From contig NZ_FNEV01000004.1 in assembly GCF_900100295.1 (NCBI RefSeq), positions 124,001-188,000 on the forward strand: DNA of 64,000 nt, given 5' to 3'. This document shows positions 1-8,670 of this stretch, one piece after another; position 1 is the stretch's first letter; the number at the start of each line of letters is the position of its first letter. The notes under the pieces were generated by a model. It had not been told where the DNA came from. It did not search any database and saw nothing but the letters and a program-made list of their open reading frames with translations. The DNA comes from Salimicrobium halophilum. GTDB lineage: Bacteria; Bacillota; Bacilli; Bacillales; Halobacillaceae. Made by a program: the position numbers and the translations under genes.

Positions 1-1017
1 CTCCTCTTTTTCATCGATGATATTGAATACCCGCTCTGCACCTGCGACAGCCGAGAGGATCATATTGAATTGGTTGGCGAGATCGTTCAGAGGTCTTGTA
101 AACTGCCGGGAGTAGGTCGTGAAGGTGACAATGATCCCGACCGTCACGTACCCGTTCAGCGCCAGCACCGCTCCGCCTCCTACGATAATGGCGAAACTGA
201 AGTTGTTCAGCATGTTCATCAGCTTCGGAATGAATCCGGTATACACTTGCGCCCAGTATCCTGATTCATACAGGTTGTAATTCTTATCAGCAAACTCACG
301 CTCGACATCCGCTTCCTTCGAAAACATAGCAATGATCGGCTGCCCGGAAAACATTTCTTCCGAGTAGCCGTTCACTTCTCCCAGGTTCTTCTGCTGTTCC
401 TTGAAATATTCACCCGTACGCTTCGTAATCCATTTCATGCCGTAATACATCAGGGGAACGACGGTTATAGTAAGCAAGGTCAATAGAGGACTTAATATCA
501 CCATGATCACGAGTGTTCCTGCAATAGTGAGGATACTCGTCACTAGCTGAATGACCGCTGAGTTTAGCGTCCGGCTCACGTTTTCCATATCATTGGTGAG
601 ACGGCTCATCAATTCACCCTGCTGGTATTTCTGGAAAAAGGACATCGGCAGGTGCTGGAGATGGCTGAACAGATGCTCCCTCATCCGGTACACCGTATTT
701 TGAGAAAGACCGATCATCGTATAACTCTGCAGCCACATGAAAATAGTCTGACCTACGTACACCGAAGTCAGAAGTGTCAGTAACGAAAAAAGCCTGTCAT
801 TCTCCCTATTTGCAATTATTGCATCAATCGCCACCCCTAACAGGTAAGGTCCGGCCAAAGATAACAGCGAGCTTATGAGCACAGCTGCCAGTACAAAGTA
901 GAATTTCCCTTTTTCTTTGATCATATACGACCAGATCCGCTTCACCGTCGCCTTCATATCGTCGGCTTTCGGCGGTTTCGTCAATGTCATCTGATGGGGG
1001 TGTTTCTTTGCGCTCAT
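1..1017 (-). CDS. ABC exporter subunit, membrane domain (partial, BmrD/YheH-like)
   Basis: The reverse strand reads an ABC-exporter transmembrane domain from an ATG at 1017 to the window edge, so the C-terminal ATPase domain is missing only because the window stops. The visible ~339 residues hold an N-terminal extension, membrane helices and the family motif MSRLTNDMENV. The start codon overlaps the stop of the upstream ABC gene in an ATGA overlap, so the two are translationally coupled. Such pairs in Firmicutes are heterodimeric multidrug exporters (YheI/YheH, BmrC/BmrD). The partner has degenerate ATPase residues, so this subunit would be expected to carry the intact catalytic site; that part cannot be seen here. 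Substrate unknown. Confidence 0.88.
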   Translation of the reverse strand, partial: MSAKKHPHQMTLTKPPKADDMKATVKRIWSYMIKEKGKFYFVLAAVLISSLLSLAGPYLLGVAIDAIIANRENDRLFSLLTLLTSVYVGQTIFMWLQSYTMIGLSQNTVYRMREHLFSHLQHLPMSFFQKYQQGELMSRLTNDMENVSRTLNSAVIQLVTSILTIAGTLVIMVILSPLLTLLTITVVPLMYYGMKWITKRTGEYFKEQQKNLGEVNGYSEEMFSGQPIIAMFSKEADVEREFADKNYNLYESGYWAQVYTGFIPKLMNMLNNFSFAIIVGGGAVLALNGYVTVGIIVTFTTYSRQFTRPLNDLANQFNMILSAVAGAERVFNIIDEKEE

Positions 1018-2723
1018 CCGCTCTCCTCCTCTCTTTGAGAGTCATAGACACTGCGGTAATAATCATTATCCCTGAGCAGTTCCCTATGCGTCCCTTCAGC
1101 TTTGACGGTACCGTCCTGCATTACAAGTATCCTGTCCGCCTCAAGGAGAGAGCTGATTTTCTGAGCGGTCATGAACACCGTACATTCTTCCTTTTGAAGA
1201 ATCGACAGGAGCTTCGCTTCCGTATTCGCATCGAGCGCACTCGTACTGTCATCGAGAATAAGAATCCGCGGATGACGGACGAGGGCACGCGCAATCGAAA
1301 GACGCTGCTTCTGTCCCCCTGAAAAATTGACCCCCTTCTGCCCGATCTTCGTATCATACCCCTCCGGCAAAGTGGTGACGAACTCATGGATCTGAGCTTT
1401 CTCCGCCGCACTCTTCACTTCTTCATCGGAAGCTCCCGGTTTGCCGAAACGGATGTTTTCCCTGATGGTTCCGGAAAAAAGATGCACCTCCTGGGGTACA
1501 AGGCTGATTTGCCTCCTCAGATGGTATACGTCGAGGCTCTCAAGATTTTGTCCGTCTACGAGAATCTCTCCTTTTTCCTTTTCCAACAGACGGGGAATCA
1601 GATGCAGAAGCGTCGACTTCCCAGCTCCCGTCTCTCCAAGAATTCCGACGGTCTCGCCTGCACCGTTATGAAAAGAGACAAGGTCCAGCACTTCTTCTCC
1701 GCGGTGCGCCGATACGTCGCGAAACTCGATCTCACCCTGAAGGGAAGGCTTGTCTTTCCCTTTCTCATCAAGAAAACCAGGTGTCTCTTCCTCAAGAACG
1801 TGAGCGATCCGGTCTGAAGAAGCTTGTCCTCTTGAGAACACCATAATCAGAAAGGTGAACATCGAGAAGTTCACCATCATCCTCGTCGCGTAGTTCACGA
1901 TAGCTACGAGCTCCCCAGGTTCTGCTCCTCCTGTCGGCAATTCCCCTGCTCCGAAGACGAGAAGAACAACGATAACGATGTTCATCAGAAGCATCAGCGT
2001 AGGCATGGCGAATTCCATCAGCCACAGGGCCTGTTTGTTCGTATGACGAAGCGAGTCATTGATGCCATGGAACCTTTCCTCTTCATGAGAGGTGCGGTTG
2101 AAGCCTTTGATGACCCGGATCGCCGTCAAGTTCTCCCGAATGATCCTGTTCACTCCGTCCAGTTTACGCTGAACGAGACGGAACAACTTCACTCCTTTGA
2201 CACTTACAAAAAACATGAAACCTGCCATGACAGGCGTAGCGATCAAAAGAATGAGTGCCATTCCTGTATGTACGGTGAACGCCATTACCAGAGAGAAAAT
2301 GATGAAAAGTGGTGCTCTCAGTCCGATTCTCGTGAACAGAAAGAGAAAGTTCTGGATCTGCACGACATCCGTAGTCATTCGGGTGACGAGGTTCGGCGTC
2401 GAATACTGATCGAAATTACCCCCGGCGAACTTTTGCACTTTCCCGAACACATCCCGTCTGAGATCATGCCCCGTTCCCTGACTGGCCTTAGCCGCGAAGA
2501 AGGAATTGGTGATACCCGCGGCAAAGGCTGCGAGGGAAAGCAGAACCAGGACTCCTCCCCAAACGATTACGGTCTGATAGTCCTCCTGCAGAATCCCTTC
2601 ATCGATGATTTTTCCCATGATGAGCGGTTGGAACAATTCCACGACCAGTTCAATGAGCATGAGCAGAATTGCAAAAATTGCAGCCTGTTTATAGTTGGAT
2701 ACGTACCTGAGCAACAGTTTCAC
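1014..2723 (-). CDS. ABC exporter subunit with degenerate ATPase site (BmrC/YheI-like)
   Basis: A 569-residue fused ABC exporter half: six membrane helices in about residues 1-300, then a nucleotide-binding domain with Walker A GETGAGKST near residue 360, signature FSGGQKQRLS near 460 and Walker B LILDDSTSALD near 485. The residue after Walker B is Asp where the catalytic Glu normally sits, and the H-loop reads MTAQKISS, with Gln replacing the switch His. These are the known hallmarks of the non-catalytic partner in asymmetric heterodimeric exporters. It is first in a two-gene operon and overlaps its partner by 4 bp. Likely a multidrug or lipid exporter in the cytoplasmic membrane. Confidence 0.9.
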   Translation of the reverse strand: MKLLLRYVSNYKQAAIFAILLMLIELVVELFQPLIMGKIIDEGILQEDYQTVIVWGGVLVLLSLAAFAAGITNSFFAAKASQGTGHDLRRDVFGKVQKFAGGNFDQYSTPNLVTRMTTDVVQIQNFLFLFTRIGLRAPLFIIFSLVMAFTVHTGMALILLIATPVMAGFMFFVSVKGVKLFRLVQRKLDGVNRIIRENLTAIRVIKGFNRTSHEEERFHGINDSLRHTNKQALWLMEFAMPTLMLLMNIVIVVLLVFGAGELPTGGAEPGELVAIVNYATRMMVNFSMFTFLIMVFSRGQASSDRIAHVLEEETPGFLDEKGKDKPSLQGEIEFRDVSAHRGEEVLDLVSFHNGAGETVGILGETGAGKSTLLHLIPRLLEKEKGEILVDGQNLESLDVYHLRRQISLVPQEVHLFSGTIRENIRFGKPGASDEEVKSAAEKAQIHEFVTTLPEGYDTKIGQKGVNFSGGQKQRLSIARALVRHPRILILDDSTSALDANTEAKLLSILQKEECTVFMTAQKISSLLEADRILVMQDGTVKAEGTHRELLRDNDYYRSVYDSQREEESG

Positions 2724-2741
2724 GACAATCCCTCATTTCTC

Positions 2742-3722
2742 TCATTCATCCGCCGGAAAAGCGACTCCCATCTGTCTCCTCGCTTCTTCCATCAGCTTAG
2801 CTGTTACAAGAGAATTGTGCGGAGCATTTATGATGGACCCTCGGAGATTGTGCTTTATGACCATTTTGAACTCGTATAATTCATAGAACATCGGTGGATA
2901 AACGGTGTTCGTCTCTATCTTTTCTTCCGTCCCGTCCCGGAATTTGATGGTCATTCCATCCGGTGTGGAAATGTCCGGGATGATGATCGACCCTTCCTCC
3001 CCCTGGATTTCAGATGGAGCGTAAGCGTTATGGATTTTAGAAAAAGAAACGACTGCCTCCTTATCTCCGTAAGTGAATAAAGCCGTGCCCTGACCGTCTA
3101 CACCCGTATCCAAGAGCGTCCCTGTCGCCTGGACTTTATGCGGTTCACCGAAAAGGACAACCATCGGATAAATACCATAGACCCCGAGGTCCATAAGCGC
3201 CCCGTTCGAAAGTTCCTTTTTGAACGCATTCAGCACCTCTCCCTGTCGATAAGCTTCATAGCGGGAAGAAAATTTGCAGTAGTTGCCCACATACCTGCGA
3301 ACTTTCCCGATTCTATCGATATTCTCCTGGATTTTCTGAAATCCTGGCATACACGTCGACTTCATCGCTTCTATCAGAACGACGCCCTCTTCTTTCGCCG
3401 TACGGAACATTTCTTCCGCTTCCCGATGATTCGAAGCGATCGGCTTTTCGCACAAGACGTGTTTGCCGTTTTTCATGCAAAGAATCGCCTGATCATGGTG
3501 CAGAGCGTTCGGGCTCGCAATATACACGGCATCTATGTAGTCACTTTCAGCAAAAGCTTCTAAATCCGTATACGTATACGACAGTCCATGTTTACGTGCG
3601 AATTCCTGCGCTTTCTCCTCTGTACGCGAATAAACGGCTGTCGGTTTTACATCGTCCAAGTGACTTGCCGCTTCTATCAACTGACCGGTGATGAAGTTGG
3701 TTCCGATAATACCTAATTTCAT
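2742..3722 (-). CDS. Gfo/Idh/MocA-family oxidoreductase
   Basis: A 326-residue NAD(P)-dependent oxidoreductase. The N-terminal Rossmann fold starts MKLGIIGTNFITG, and the family motif CEKPIASN at about residue 90 carries the conserved Lys. The C-terminal half is the substrate domain (GALMDLGVYGIYP). I chose the ATG at 3722 because a strong ribosome site (AGGGAGGG) lies just upstream; a longer frame would add residues with no homology and no ribosome site. It ends 18 bp before the ABC operon on the same strand, so co-transcription is possible. Substrate cannot be told; family members act on sugars, inositols and related polyols. Confidence 0.88.
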   Translation of the reverse strand: MKLGIIGTNFITGQLIEAASHLDDVKPTAVYSRTEEKAQEFARKHGLSYTYTDLEAFAESDYIDAVYIASPNALHHDQAILCMKNGKHVLCEKPIASNHREAEEMFRTAKEEGVVLIEAMKSTCMPGFQKIQENIDRIGKVRRYVGNYCKFSSRYEAYRQGEVLNAFKKELSNGALMDLGVYGIYPMVVLFGEPHKVQATGTLLDTGVDGQGTALFTYGDKEAVVSFSKIHNAYAPSEIQGEEGSIIIPDISTPDGMTIKFRDGTEEKIETNTVYPPMFYELYEFKMVIKHNLRGSIINAPHNSLVTAKLMEEARRQMGVAFPADE

Positions 3723-3826
3723 AATGATCCCTCCCTGAATATATTCTTTCATTATAACAGGAACGTTTTTCAACTCCCTAATGAGAACACACGCAACATT
3801 TATTTTAATTTTCAAACTACTTTACG

Positions 3827-3853
3827 TTGAAAAGAAAGCGTTCTCACCGATAA
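3827..3853 (+). promoter_or_regulatory. Sigma-D-like (chemotaxis/flagellar) promoter for the chemoreceptor at 3885
   Basis: TTGA, 15-bp spacer, then ACCGATAA, 31 bp before the chemoreceptor start. The Bacillus sigma-D consensus is TAAA-N15-GCCGATAT, so the -10 matches well and the -35 only partly. The assignment fits the gene's role but is a pattern match only. Confidence 0.5.
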
Positions 3854-3884
3854 AAAAAGAAAACAGGTACACAGGGGGAAAACT

Positions 3885-5621
3885 ATGTTCACATCAATCA
3901 GAGGCAAGATCATTGCACTGACTCTACTCATTTTGATCATTCCGGTCGCCATCATCGGCTTTACAAGCTATGAAACAAGCAAAGCCCATATGGATGAGCT
4001 CGGAGAAACGAATCTGAAAAACAATGTCAAAACGACGATCAGTCTTATCGAGTCCCTGCAAAACTCTGTTCAGGAAGGAGCCATGACAGAAACGCAGGCG
4101 AAAGAAGAAGCGAAAGAAATCATGCTCGGAGAAATGCAGGGAGACGGTACAAGACCGATCGACACGAACGTGGACCTGGGGGAAAACGGCTACCCGTTCG
4201 TCATGAATGAAAATGGAGACCTTCTTGCTCATCCCAGCCTTGAAGGGGACAACCTTATGGGCGTGGAAGATGAGAACGGCAACGACGTAGGACAGATCAT
4301 CGTGGATGGAGCTTTAGAAGGCGATGGTTTCAGTAAATATTCGTGGGCCTTGCCTGGAAATCCTGATCAATCCGCTCCTAAAATCATTTATGCGGAACAG
4401 GAAAGCGAATGGGGTTGGATCGTAGCCAGCGGTTCGTACATGATGGATTTCAATAGTGGCGCCAATCAGGTTCTTACGATGCAGCTCATCATCGGTGCAC
4501 TCGCTATCATCATCGGTGGAGGCGCGATATGGATCTTTTCAGGAAAACTGACCAGGCCGATCCGCACATTGTCAGAACGCTCCCGCGAACTTGCGGACGG
4601 GGACTTCCGGGAAGAAGACCTTCCCGTCACCTCCAGGGACGAAATCGGGGACCTTACGATGCATTTCAATCAGATGAAACAGAGCCTCGTCGGACTCGTC
4701 CAATCCATCCAGCGTTCCTCCGAACAGGTAGCGGCTGCATCCGAAGAACTCCATGCGAATTCCGAGGAAAACGCCCAAGCCGCGGAACAAGTAGCTGTCG
4801 CCATTCAGGAAGTAGCCGCTGGAGCAGATACACAGCTGAATCATACGCAGGAATCGACAGAAGGAATGACGATGATTGCTGAAGAGATGAAACAGTTCCA
4901 AACGGACATGAATAAGTTATCCGAGTCTTCCAGGGAAACAGCGGATGTTTCCAAAAAAGGAGAAGCATCCATCGAGGAAGCGCTGAAGCAAATGGTGATG
5001 ATCCAGGAACACTCCGGTACGACAACAGAAACGATGCAGCACCTCGATGAAAAATCACGGGAAATCGGAAAAATCATTTCGATCATCACCGATATCTCCG
5101 ACCAGACGAACCTGCTGGCACTGAACGCTGCCATCGAAGCGGCACGGGCCGGCGAGCACGGCAAAGGGTTCGCTGTAGTTGCAGAAGAAGTAAGGAAATT
5201 GGCCGAACAATCCAATCACTCGGCCAAAGATATTCTTGGGCTCGTCGAAGATATGCAGGCCCAGACGAAAGAAGCGGTTCAGTCGACCGAGGAAGGAAAC
5301 AAAGCGATCACATCGGGAGTCGAGACCGTCGAAGAAGCGAAAGAATCGTTCCAGAAAATCACCGATGACATCGAAACGATCGCCGGAAATATGCAGGAGA
5401 TGACCACTTCCATCGATGTCCTGACATCCCGCACGAGCGACATCCAGGAGAGTTTCCAGACGGTCCACTCTGTCTCCGAAGCGGCAGCCGGTCAATCCCA
5501 GAACGTCGCCTCCATCTCGGAAGAACAGACCGCCTCCGTCGAAGAAATCTCCTCGACGAGCGAAACCCTGGCCGGGGAAGCGAATAAACTTCAGGAACAA
5601 GCTGCCCGGTTTAAAATATAA
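3885..5621 (+). CDS. Methyl-accepting chemotaxis protein with Cache-type sensor domain
   Basis: 578 residues in the classic order: N-terminal membrane helix (about 8-28), extracytoplasmic Cache-like ligand domain (about 30-190, with [15 protein letters not shown]), second helix (about 198-218), HAMP linker, and a long cytoplasmic coiled coil with the signalling tip [20 protein letters not shown] and [19 protein letters not shown]. It senses an extracellular ligand and controls CheA. The ligand is unknown, though small-molecule Cache domains often bind organic acids or amino acids. It stands alone, with a ribosome site ACAGGGGG before the ATG and a sigma-D-like promoter upstream. Confidence 0.95.
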   Translation: MFTSIRGKIIALTLLILIIPVAIIGFTSYETSKAHMDELGETNLKNNVKTTISLIESLQNSVQEGAMTETQAKEEAKEIMLGEMQGDGTRPIDTNVDLGENGYPFVMNENGDLLAHPSLEGDNLMGVEDENGNDVGQIIVDGALEGDGFSKYSWALPGNPDQSAPKIIYAEQESEWGWIVASGSYMMDFNSGANQVLTMQLIIGALAIIIGGGAIWIFSGKLTRPIRTLSERSRELADGDFREEDLPVTSRDEIGDLTMHFNQMKQSLVGLVQSIQRSSEQVAAASEELHANSEENAQAAEQVAVAIQEVAAGADTQLNHTQESTEGMTMIAEEMKQFQTDMNKLSESSRETADVSKKGEASIEEALKQMVMIQEHSGTTTETMQHLDEKSREIGKIISIITDISDQTNLLALNAAIEAARAGEHGKGFAVVAEEVRKLAEQSNHSAKDILGLVEDMQAQTKEAVQSTEEGNKAITSGVETVEEAKESFQKITDDIETIAGNMQEMTTSIDVLTSRTSDIQESFQTVHSVSEAAAGQSQNVASISEEQTASVEEISSTSETLAGEANKLQEQAARFKI

Positions 5622-5624
5622 AAT

Positions 5625-5745
5625 GAAAAGTGGGGACACCCCGTTCATCCCTACTCGCATACGCAAAACTCCCCCTGAAGAAGCGCATTTCTTCATATGG
5701 AGTTCTTTTATGTCGCTAAGGGTACGGTGTCGTAACTGGACATGA
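5625..5745 (+). repeat. Diverged copy of the ~120-bp intergenic hairpin repeat; also acts as terminator
   Basis: The region starts AAAAGTGGGGAC and ends GTCGTAACTGGACATGAAA, the same ends as the repeat copies at 17, 23, 26, 35 and 42 kb. Its core (5665-5710) folds as AAAACTCC...GGAGTTCTTTT with an inner TGAAGAA/TTCTTCA stem, giving a hairpin with T-rich flanks suited to ending transcription from both sides. It lies between convergent genes. Confidence 0.7.
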
Positions 5746-5943
5746 AAGGCGTAAGCAGCAGGCCTAATTATAAAACGCTTTTCCTTCTTGAAATTGTAAA
5801 ACCATCGCATAAAAAATAGTATCAAACAGTTTCTCTTTCCAATTGATCGAAAACCGTTGCATACTAACGTTTTTGCGACGTTTCAACCTGATATTCCCTT
5901 GAAATCCATCCCATTTATGGAAGACCACTGATTAATCTCAAAA
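5746..5943. other. Intergenic spacer without gene
   Basis: I see no coding frame with a ribosome site. It contains a motif, AAACCATCGCATAA near 5800, that recurs in other intergenic regions (17.48, 17.53, 35.39 and 42.31 kb). Confidence 0.6.
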
Positions 5944-5988
5944 AATACCGGAGCTATGGAGAAGAATTCCCTCCAAAGCTCCGGTATT
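5944..5988 (-). terminator. Rho-independent terminator of the acyl-CoA ligase gene
   Basis: Perfect 12-bp stem AATACCGGAGCT (5944-5955) with AGCTCCGGTATT (5977-5988), an inner GGAG/CTCC pair, and on the reverse strand a following T run. Confidence 0.9.
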
Positions 5989-5990
5989 CA

Positions 5991-7526
5991 TCATTTCACG
6001 TTCGTCGCTTTTTCCCTCAACTTGAACTTCTGCAACTTTCCACTCGCATTCCTCGGAAGCTCTTCGACAAATTCATACCGCCTCGGTCGCTTATAACGGG
6101 AGAGACGATTTCCTGACAAGAGAAATTCATCTATTTCCTCTGCCGTCACATCGCCGCGCTTCACAATGAATGCCACGACCTGCTCTCCCCACTTTACATC
6201 CGGTTCGCCTACAACGGCAGCGTCTTCCACGGCGGGATGATCATTCAGCGCGTCTTCCACTTCCCGGGAATAAATATTCTCCCCTCCTGAGATGATCATA
6301 TCTTTCACCCTGTCCCGCACCCAAAGAAATCCATCTTCATCCATCATGCCGATATCACCGGAATAGTACCAGCCGTCCCGGATCACTTTTTCCGTCGCTT
6401 CCGGGCGTTTGTAGTAGCCCTTCATCATGCTTGGGCCGCGGACGATGATCTCCCCGAGTTCTCCTGCTTCACATATATCATCCGGACTTCCACTCTCTTC
6501 TCCTTCAGCACGTATGATTCGGACTTCCTGGTTCACGAGAGGTTTTCCGGCAGATCCTGCTTTAGGAATCTGATCTTCCTCCATCTGAACCGTAATCGCC
6601 GGCCCCATCTCCGTCATCCCATAAGCCTGCACAAGGCCGATACCAAGGGTGTTATGTAGTTCTTTCGTGAGCGACGGTGGCATCGGTGCTCCTCCATACA
6701 ACCCTTGGCGTAGTGTGCTGATCTCTTCTTTCGTAAAATCTTCCTGAATCATCATATGCCACATCGTCGGTGCCCCGAACATCGTCGTGATCCCCTCTTC
6801 TTTGATCAGACGAATCGTCTCTTTGGGATCATAGTGATGAAGCACCGCATTTCCTGCACCTACGAGAATTCTCGGGAAAATAGCACAGTGCAGCTCGGCA
6901 CAGTGGAACATCGGGCCGATCGACAATCCTTTATCCGACGGAGTCAGTTGCATCGTCAGTGCCATCGCCATTGCCTGGTCGACCATATCCCGATGCGAAT
7001 GGACAACCCCTTTCGGATTCCCGGTCGTGCCGGATGTGTACATAATCGCATACGTGTCTTCCTCATCAAGCGGAACTTCTATACCGGCTCTGTTCTCCGA
7101 TAGCACATCGTATAAATGACGCTCTCCATGATCGATGGAACAGAATACCGTATCAGACATATCCGGGACTACAGGCTCCACCTGCTGTGCTGTGGCCTTT
7201 TCATACAGAACGATTTTCGGTTCCGCATCCTGTAAAATAAATGAGATTTCCTTTTCCGTAAGACGAAAGTTAATAGGGTTGAACACAGCTCCGAGCTTCG
7301 TGCAGGCAAACAGTGTCGTCAGGAACTCGGACGTATTGAAGAGCACTGTCGATACGACATCCCCTTTCTCCACCCCATACGCCTGAAGAGTATGCGCGTA
7401 ACGATTCACTTCCTCCTCCCATTGACGATACGTCCAGCGAACCCCTATCCGCTCGTCCACGATTCCTACCTTCTCCGGAAACTTCTGAGCCGTCTGTTCA
7501 AACACGGATTTCAACGTCGGTCCCAC
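5991..7526 (-). CDS. Acyl-CoA synthetase (AMP-forming, fatty acid-CoA ligase family)
   Basis: 511-residue ANL-superfamily enzyme that activates a carboxylic acid to acyl-AMP and then acyl-CoA. The AMP-binding loop YTSGTTGNPKGVVHSH is near residue 165. Further motifs are YGMTEMGP near 305, YYSGDIGMMDEDG near 390 and the C-terminal catalytic-lysine motif PRNASGKLQK near 495. I chose the GTG at 7526 because an AAGGAG ribosome site sits exactly 8 nt upstream; a GTG at 7535 in the same frame overlaps that site and is unlikely. It stands alone with its own terminator. Medium- or long-chain fatty acids are the likely substrate, not provable here. Confidence 0.9.
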   Translation of the reverse strand: MGPTLKSVFEQTAQKFPEKVGIVDERIGVRWTYRQWEEEVNRYAHTLQAYGVEKGDVVSTVLFNTSEFLTTLFACTKLGAVFNPINFRLTEKEISFILQDAEPKIVLYEKATAQQVEPVVPDMSDTVFCSIDHGERHLYDVLSENRAGIEVPLDEEDTYAIMYTSGTTGNPKGVVHSHRDMVDQAMAMALTMQLTPSDKGLSIGPMFHCAELHCAIFPRILVGAGNAVLHHYDPKETIRLIKEEGITTMFGAPTMWHMMIQEDFTKEEISTLRQGLYGGAPMPPSLTKELHNTLGIGLVQAYGMTEMGPAITVQMEEDQIPKAGSAGKPLVNQEVRIIRAEGEESGSPDDICEAGELGEIIVRGPSMMKGYYKRPEATEKVIRDGWYYSGDIGMMDEDGFLWVRDRVKDMIISGGENIYSREVEDALNDHPAVEDAAVVGEPDVKWGEQVVAFIVKRGDVTAEEIDEFLLSGNRLSRYKRPRRYEFVEELPRNASGKLQKFKLREKATNVK

Positions 7527-7773
7527 TATCTCCACTCCTTATCAAAAAATTCAGAAAATATTCTGTATATATGAGTTTCGACAAAGATGCCGGTACTCCT
7601 GCTTAACGTTTATACGACACTTTTTCCTGAAGACTTCGAGAAAACACCTCATACAAAAACTTATCCTCCAATTTCTAGGCTATAACCCTTGAGAAATACC
7701 TGATACCTCTATTTATCCAACACTTTTCTACCTCTTTTCACGAAAAAACATCGCAAAACCCGCCCATAAGAAA

Positions 7774-7801
7774 AAAGCAGGAGTAATTATACTCCTGCTT
7801 T
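7774..7801 (-). terminator. Terminator overlapping the 3' end of the HAD phosphatase gene
   Basis: AAAGCAGGAGTA (7774-7785) pairs with TACTCCTGCTTT (7790-7801); the reverse strand continues into a T run. The last codons of the gene form one arm of the stem. Confidence 0.88.
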
Positions 7802-8542
7802 CGCGTCCACAATCCGGTGAATGACGTGAGCTACGCCATCTTCCATATTCGATTTCGTCACGAGATTCGCTTCTTTCTTCACGTCTTCCTGGGCGTTGCC
7901 CATCGCGACACCGATCCCTGCTTCTTTGATCATGGCCATATCGTTCAAGCTGTCGCCGACGGCCATGACTTCGTTGATGGAAAAGCCGAGCCAGTCACTC
8001 ACTTTATGAAGGGCGGCGGCTTTACTGACACCGGAAGGGTTGATTTCGATATTCACCGGGCTCGAGTTCGTCACTTCAAGGGCCGGGTTCGCTGTCACTT
8101 CTTTCAAAATGACCTCACGGATCGCTTCATCGGGTACTTCGAAACCGATCTTCAGCCAGTCATACTCATCGACCGGTTTTTCGAACGTATAGTCCGAGTC
8201 GAAAGCGCCTTGCACCGTCGAGGTCCAAAGGCGAATGTTATGCTCTTTCTGAAGCTCCCATAGTCGTTTCACTTCCGCCATTTCAAGTACCTGGCGCTCC
8301 ACAAGGTTATAATGCCTATCATAGATCTCGCCACCATTGACCGTAATCGCATATTCCGATTCACCTAGAGATTCGATGATATCCCTGCTTCTTGCGATCG
8401 GGCGTCCGGTACTCACTACAACGTGAATCCCTGCATCTTTTGCGCGTTGCACGGCTTGTCTGTTTTCTTCGGAAATTTCATGGTCATCTCTCAGAAGCGT
8501 TCCGTCCATATCAAGAGCTATCAGTTTTATATTTTGTTCCAT
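7787..8542 (-). CDS. HAD-superfamily Cof-type phosphatase
   Basis: 251 residues. HAD motif I LDMDGTLL (nucleophile Asp near residue 11), motif II VVSTGRP, Lys in KAAALHK, and motif IV VMAVGDSLNDMAMI with GVAMGNA. The large C2-type cap between them marks the Cof/YidA subfamily, which dephosphorylates sugar phosphates, FMN or pyridoxal phosphate. Its substrate cannot be inferred. Ribosome site AGAGGA lies 10 nt before the ATG. Single-gene unit on the reverse strand. Confidence 0.92.
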   Translation of the reverse strand: MEQNIKLIALDMDGTLLRDDHEISEENRQAVQRAKDAGIHVVVSTGRPIARSRDIIESLGESEYAITVNGGEIYDRHYNLVERQVLEMAEVKRLWELQKEHNIRLWTSTVQGAFDSDYTFEKPVDEYDWLKIGFEVPDEAIREVILKEVTANPALEVTNSSPVNIEINPSGVSKAAALHKVSDWLGFSINEVMAVGDSLNDMAMIKEAGIGVAMGNAQEDVKKEANLVTKSNMEDGVAHVIHRIVDAKAGV

Positions 8543-8636
8543 TCTTTATCACGTCCTCTCTACGACCTATATTTTAATACAGTGGACTCCCCCCGTCCAC
8601 CATGGAAACCGCTATCATCTTCTTCCTACATAAAAA

Positions 8637-8661
8637 AATGCCCCCACACTGGGGGCATTTT
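8637..8661 (-). terminator. Terminator of the persulfide dioxygenase gene
   Basis: AAAATGCCCCCA pairs with TGGGGGCATTTT around a 3-4 nt loop, 10 bp downstream of the gene, followed by a T run on the reverse strand. Confidence 0.9.
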
Positions 8662-8670
8662 CATGAAATC

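Noticed and set aside
2043-2879. 278-codon open frame antisense to the ABC exporter and oxidoreductase genes
   Set aside because: It is rich in His, Arg and Asp in the way antisense frames of this codon usage are, has no ribosome site, and lies over two well-supported genes.
5055-5825. 256-codon frame antisense to the chemoreceptor
   Set aside because: Phe/Gly/Arg-rich shadow of the coiled-coil coding sequence; no family signal or ribosome site.
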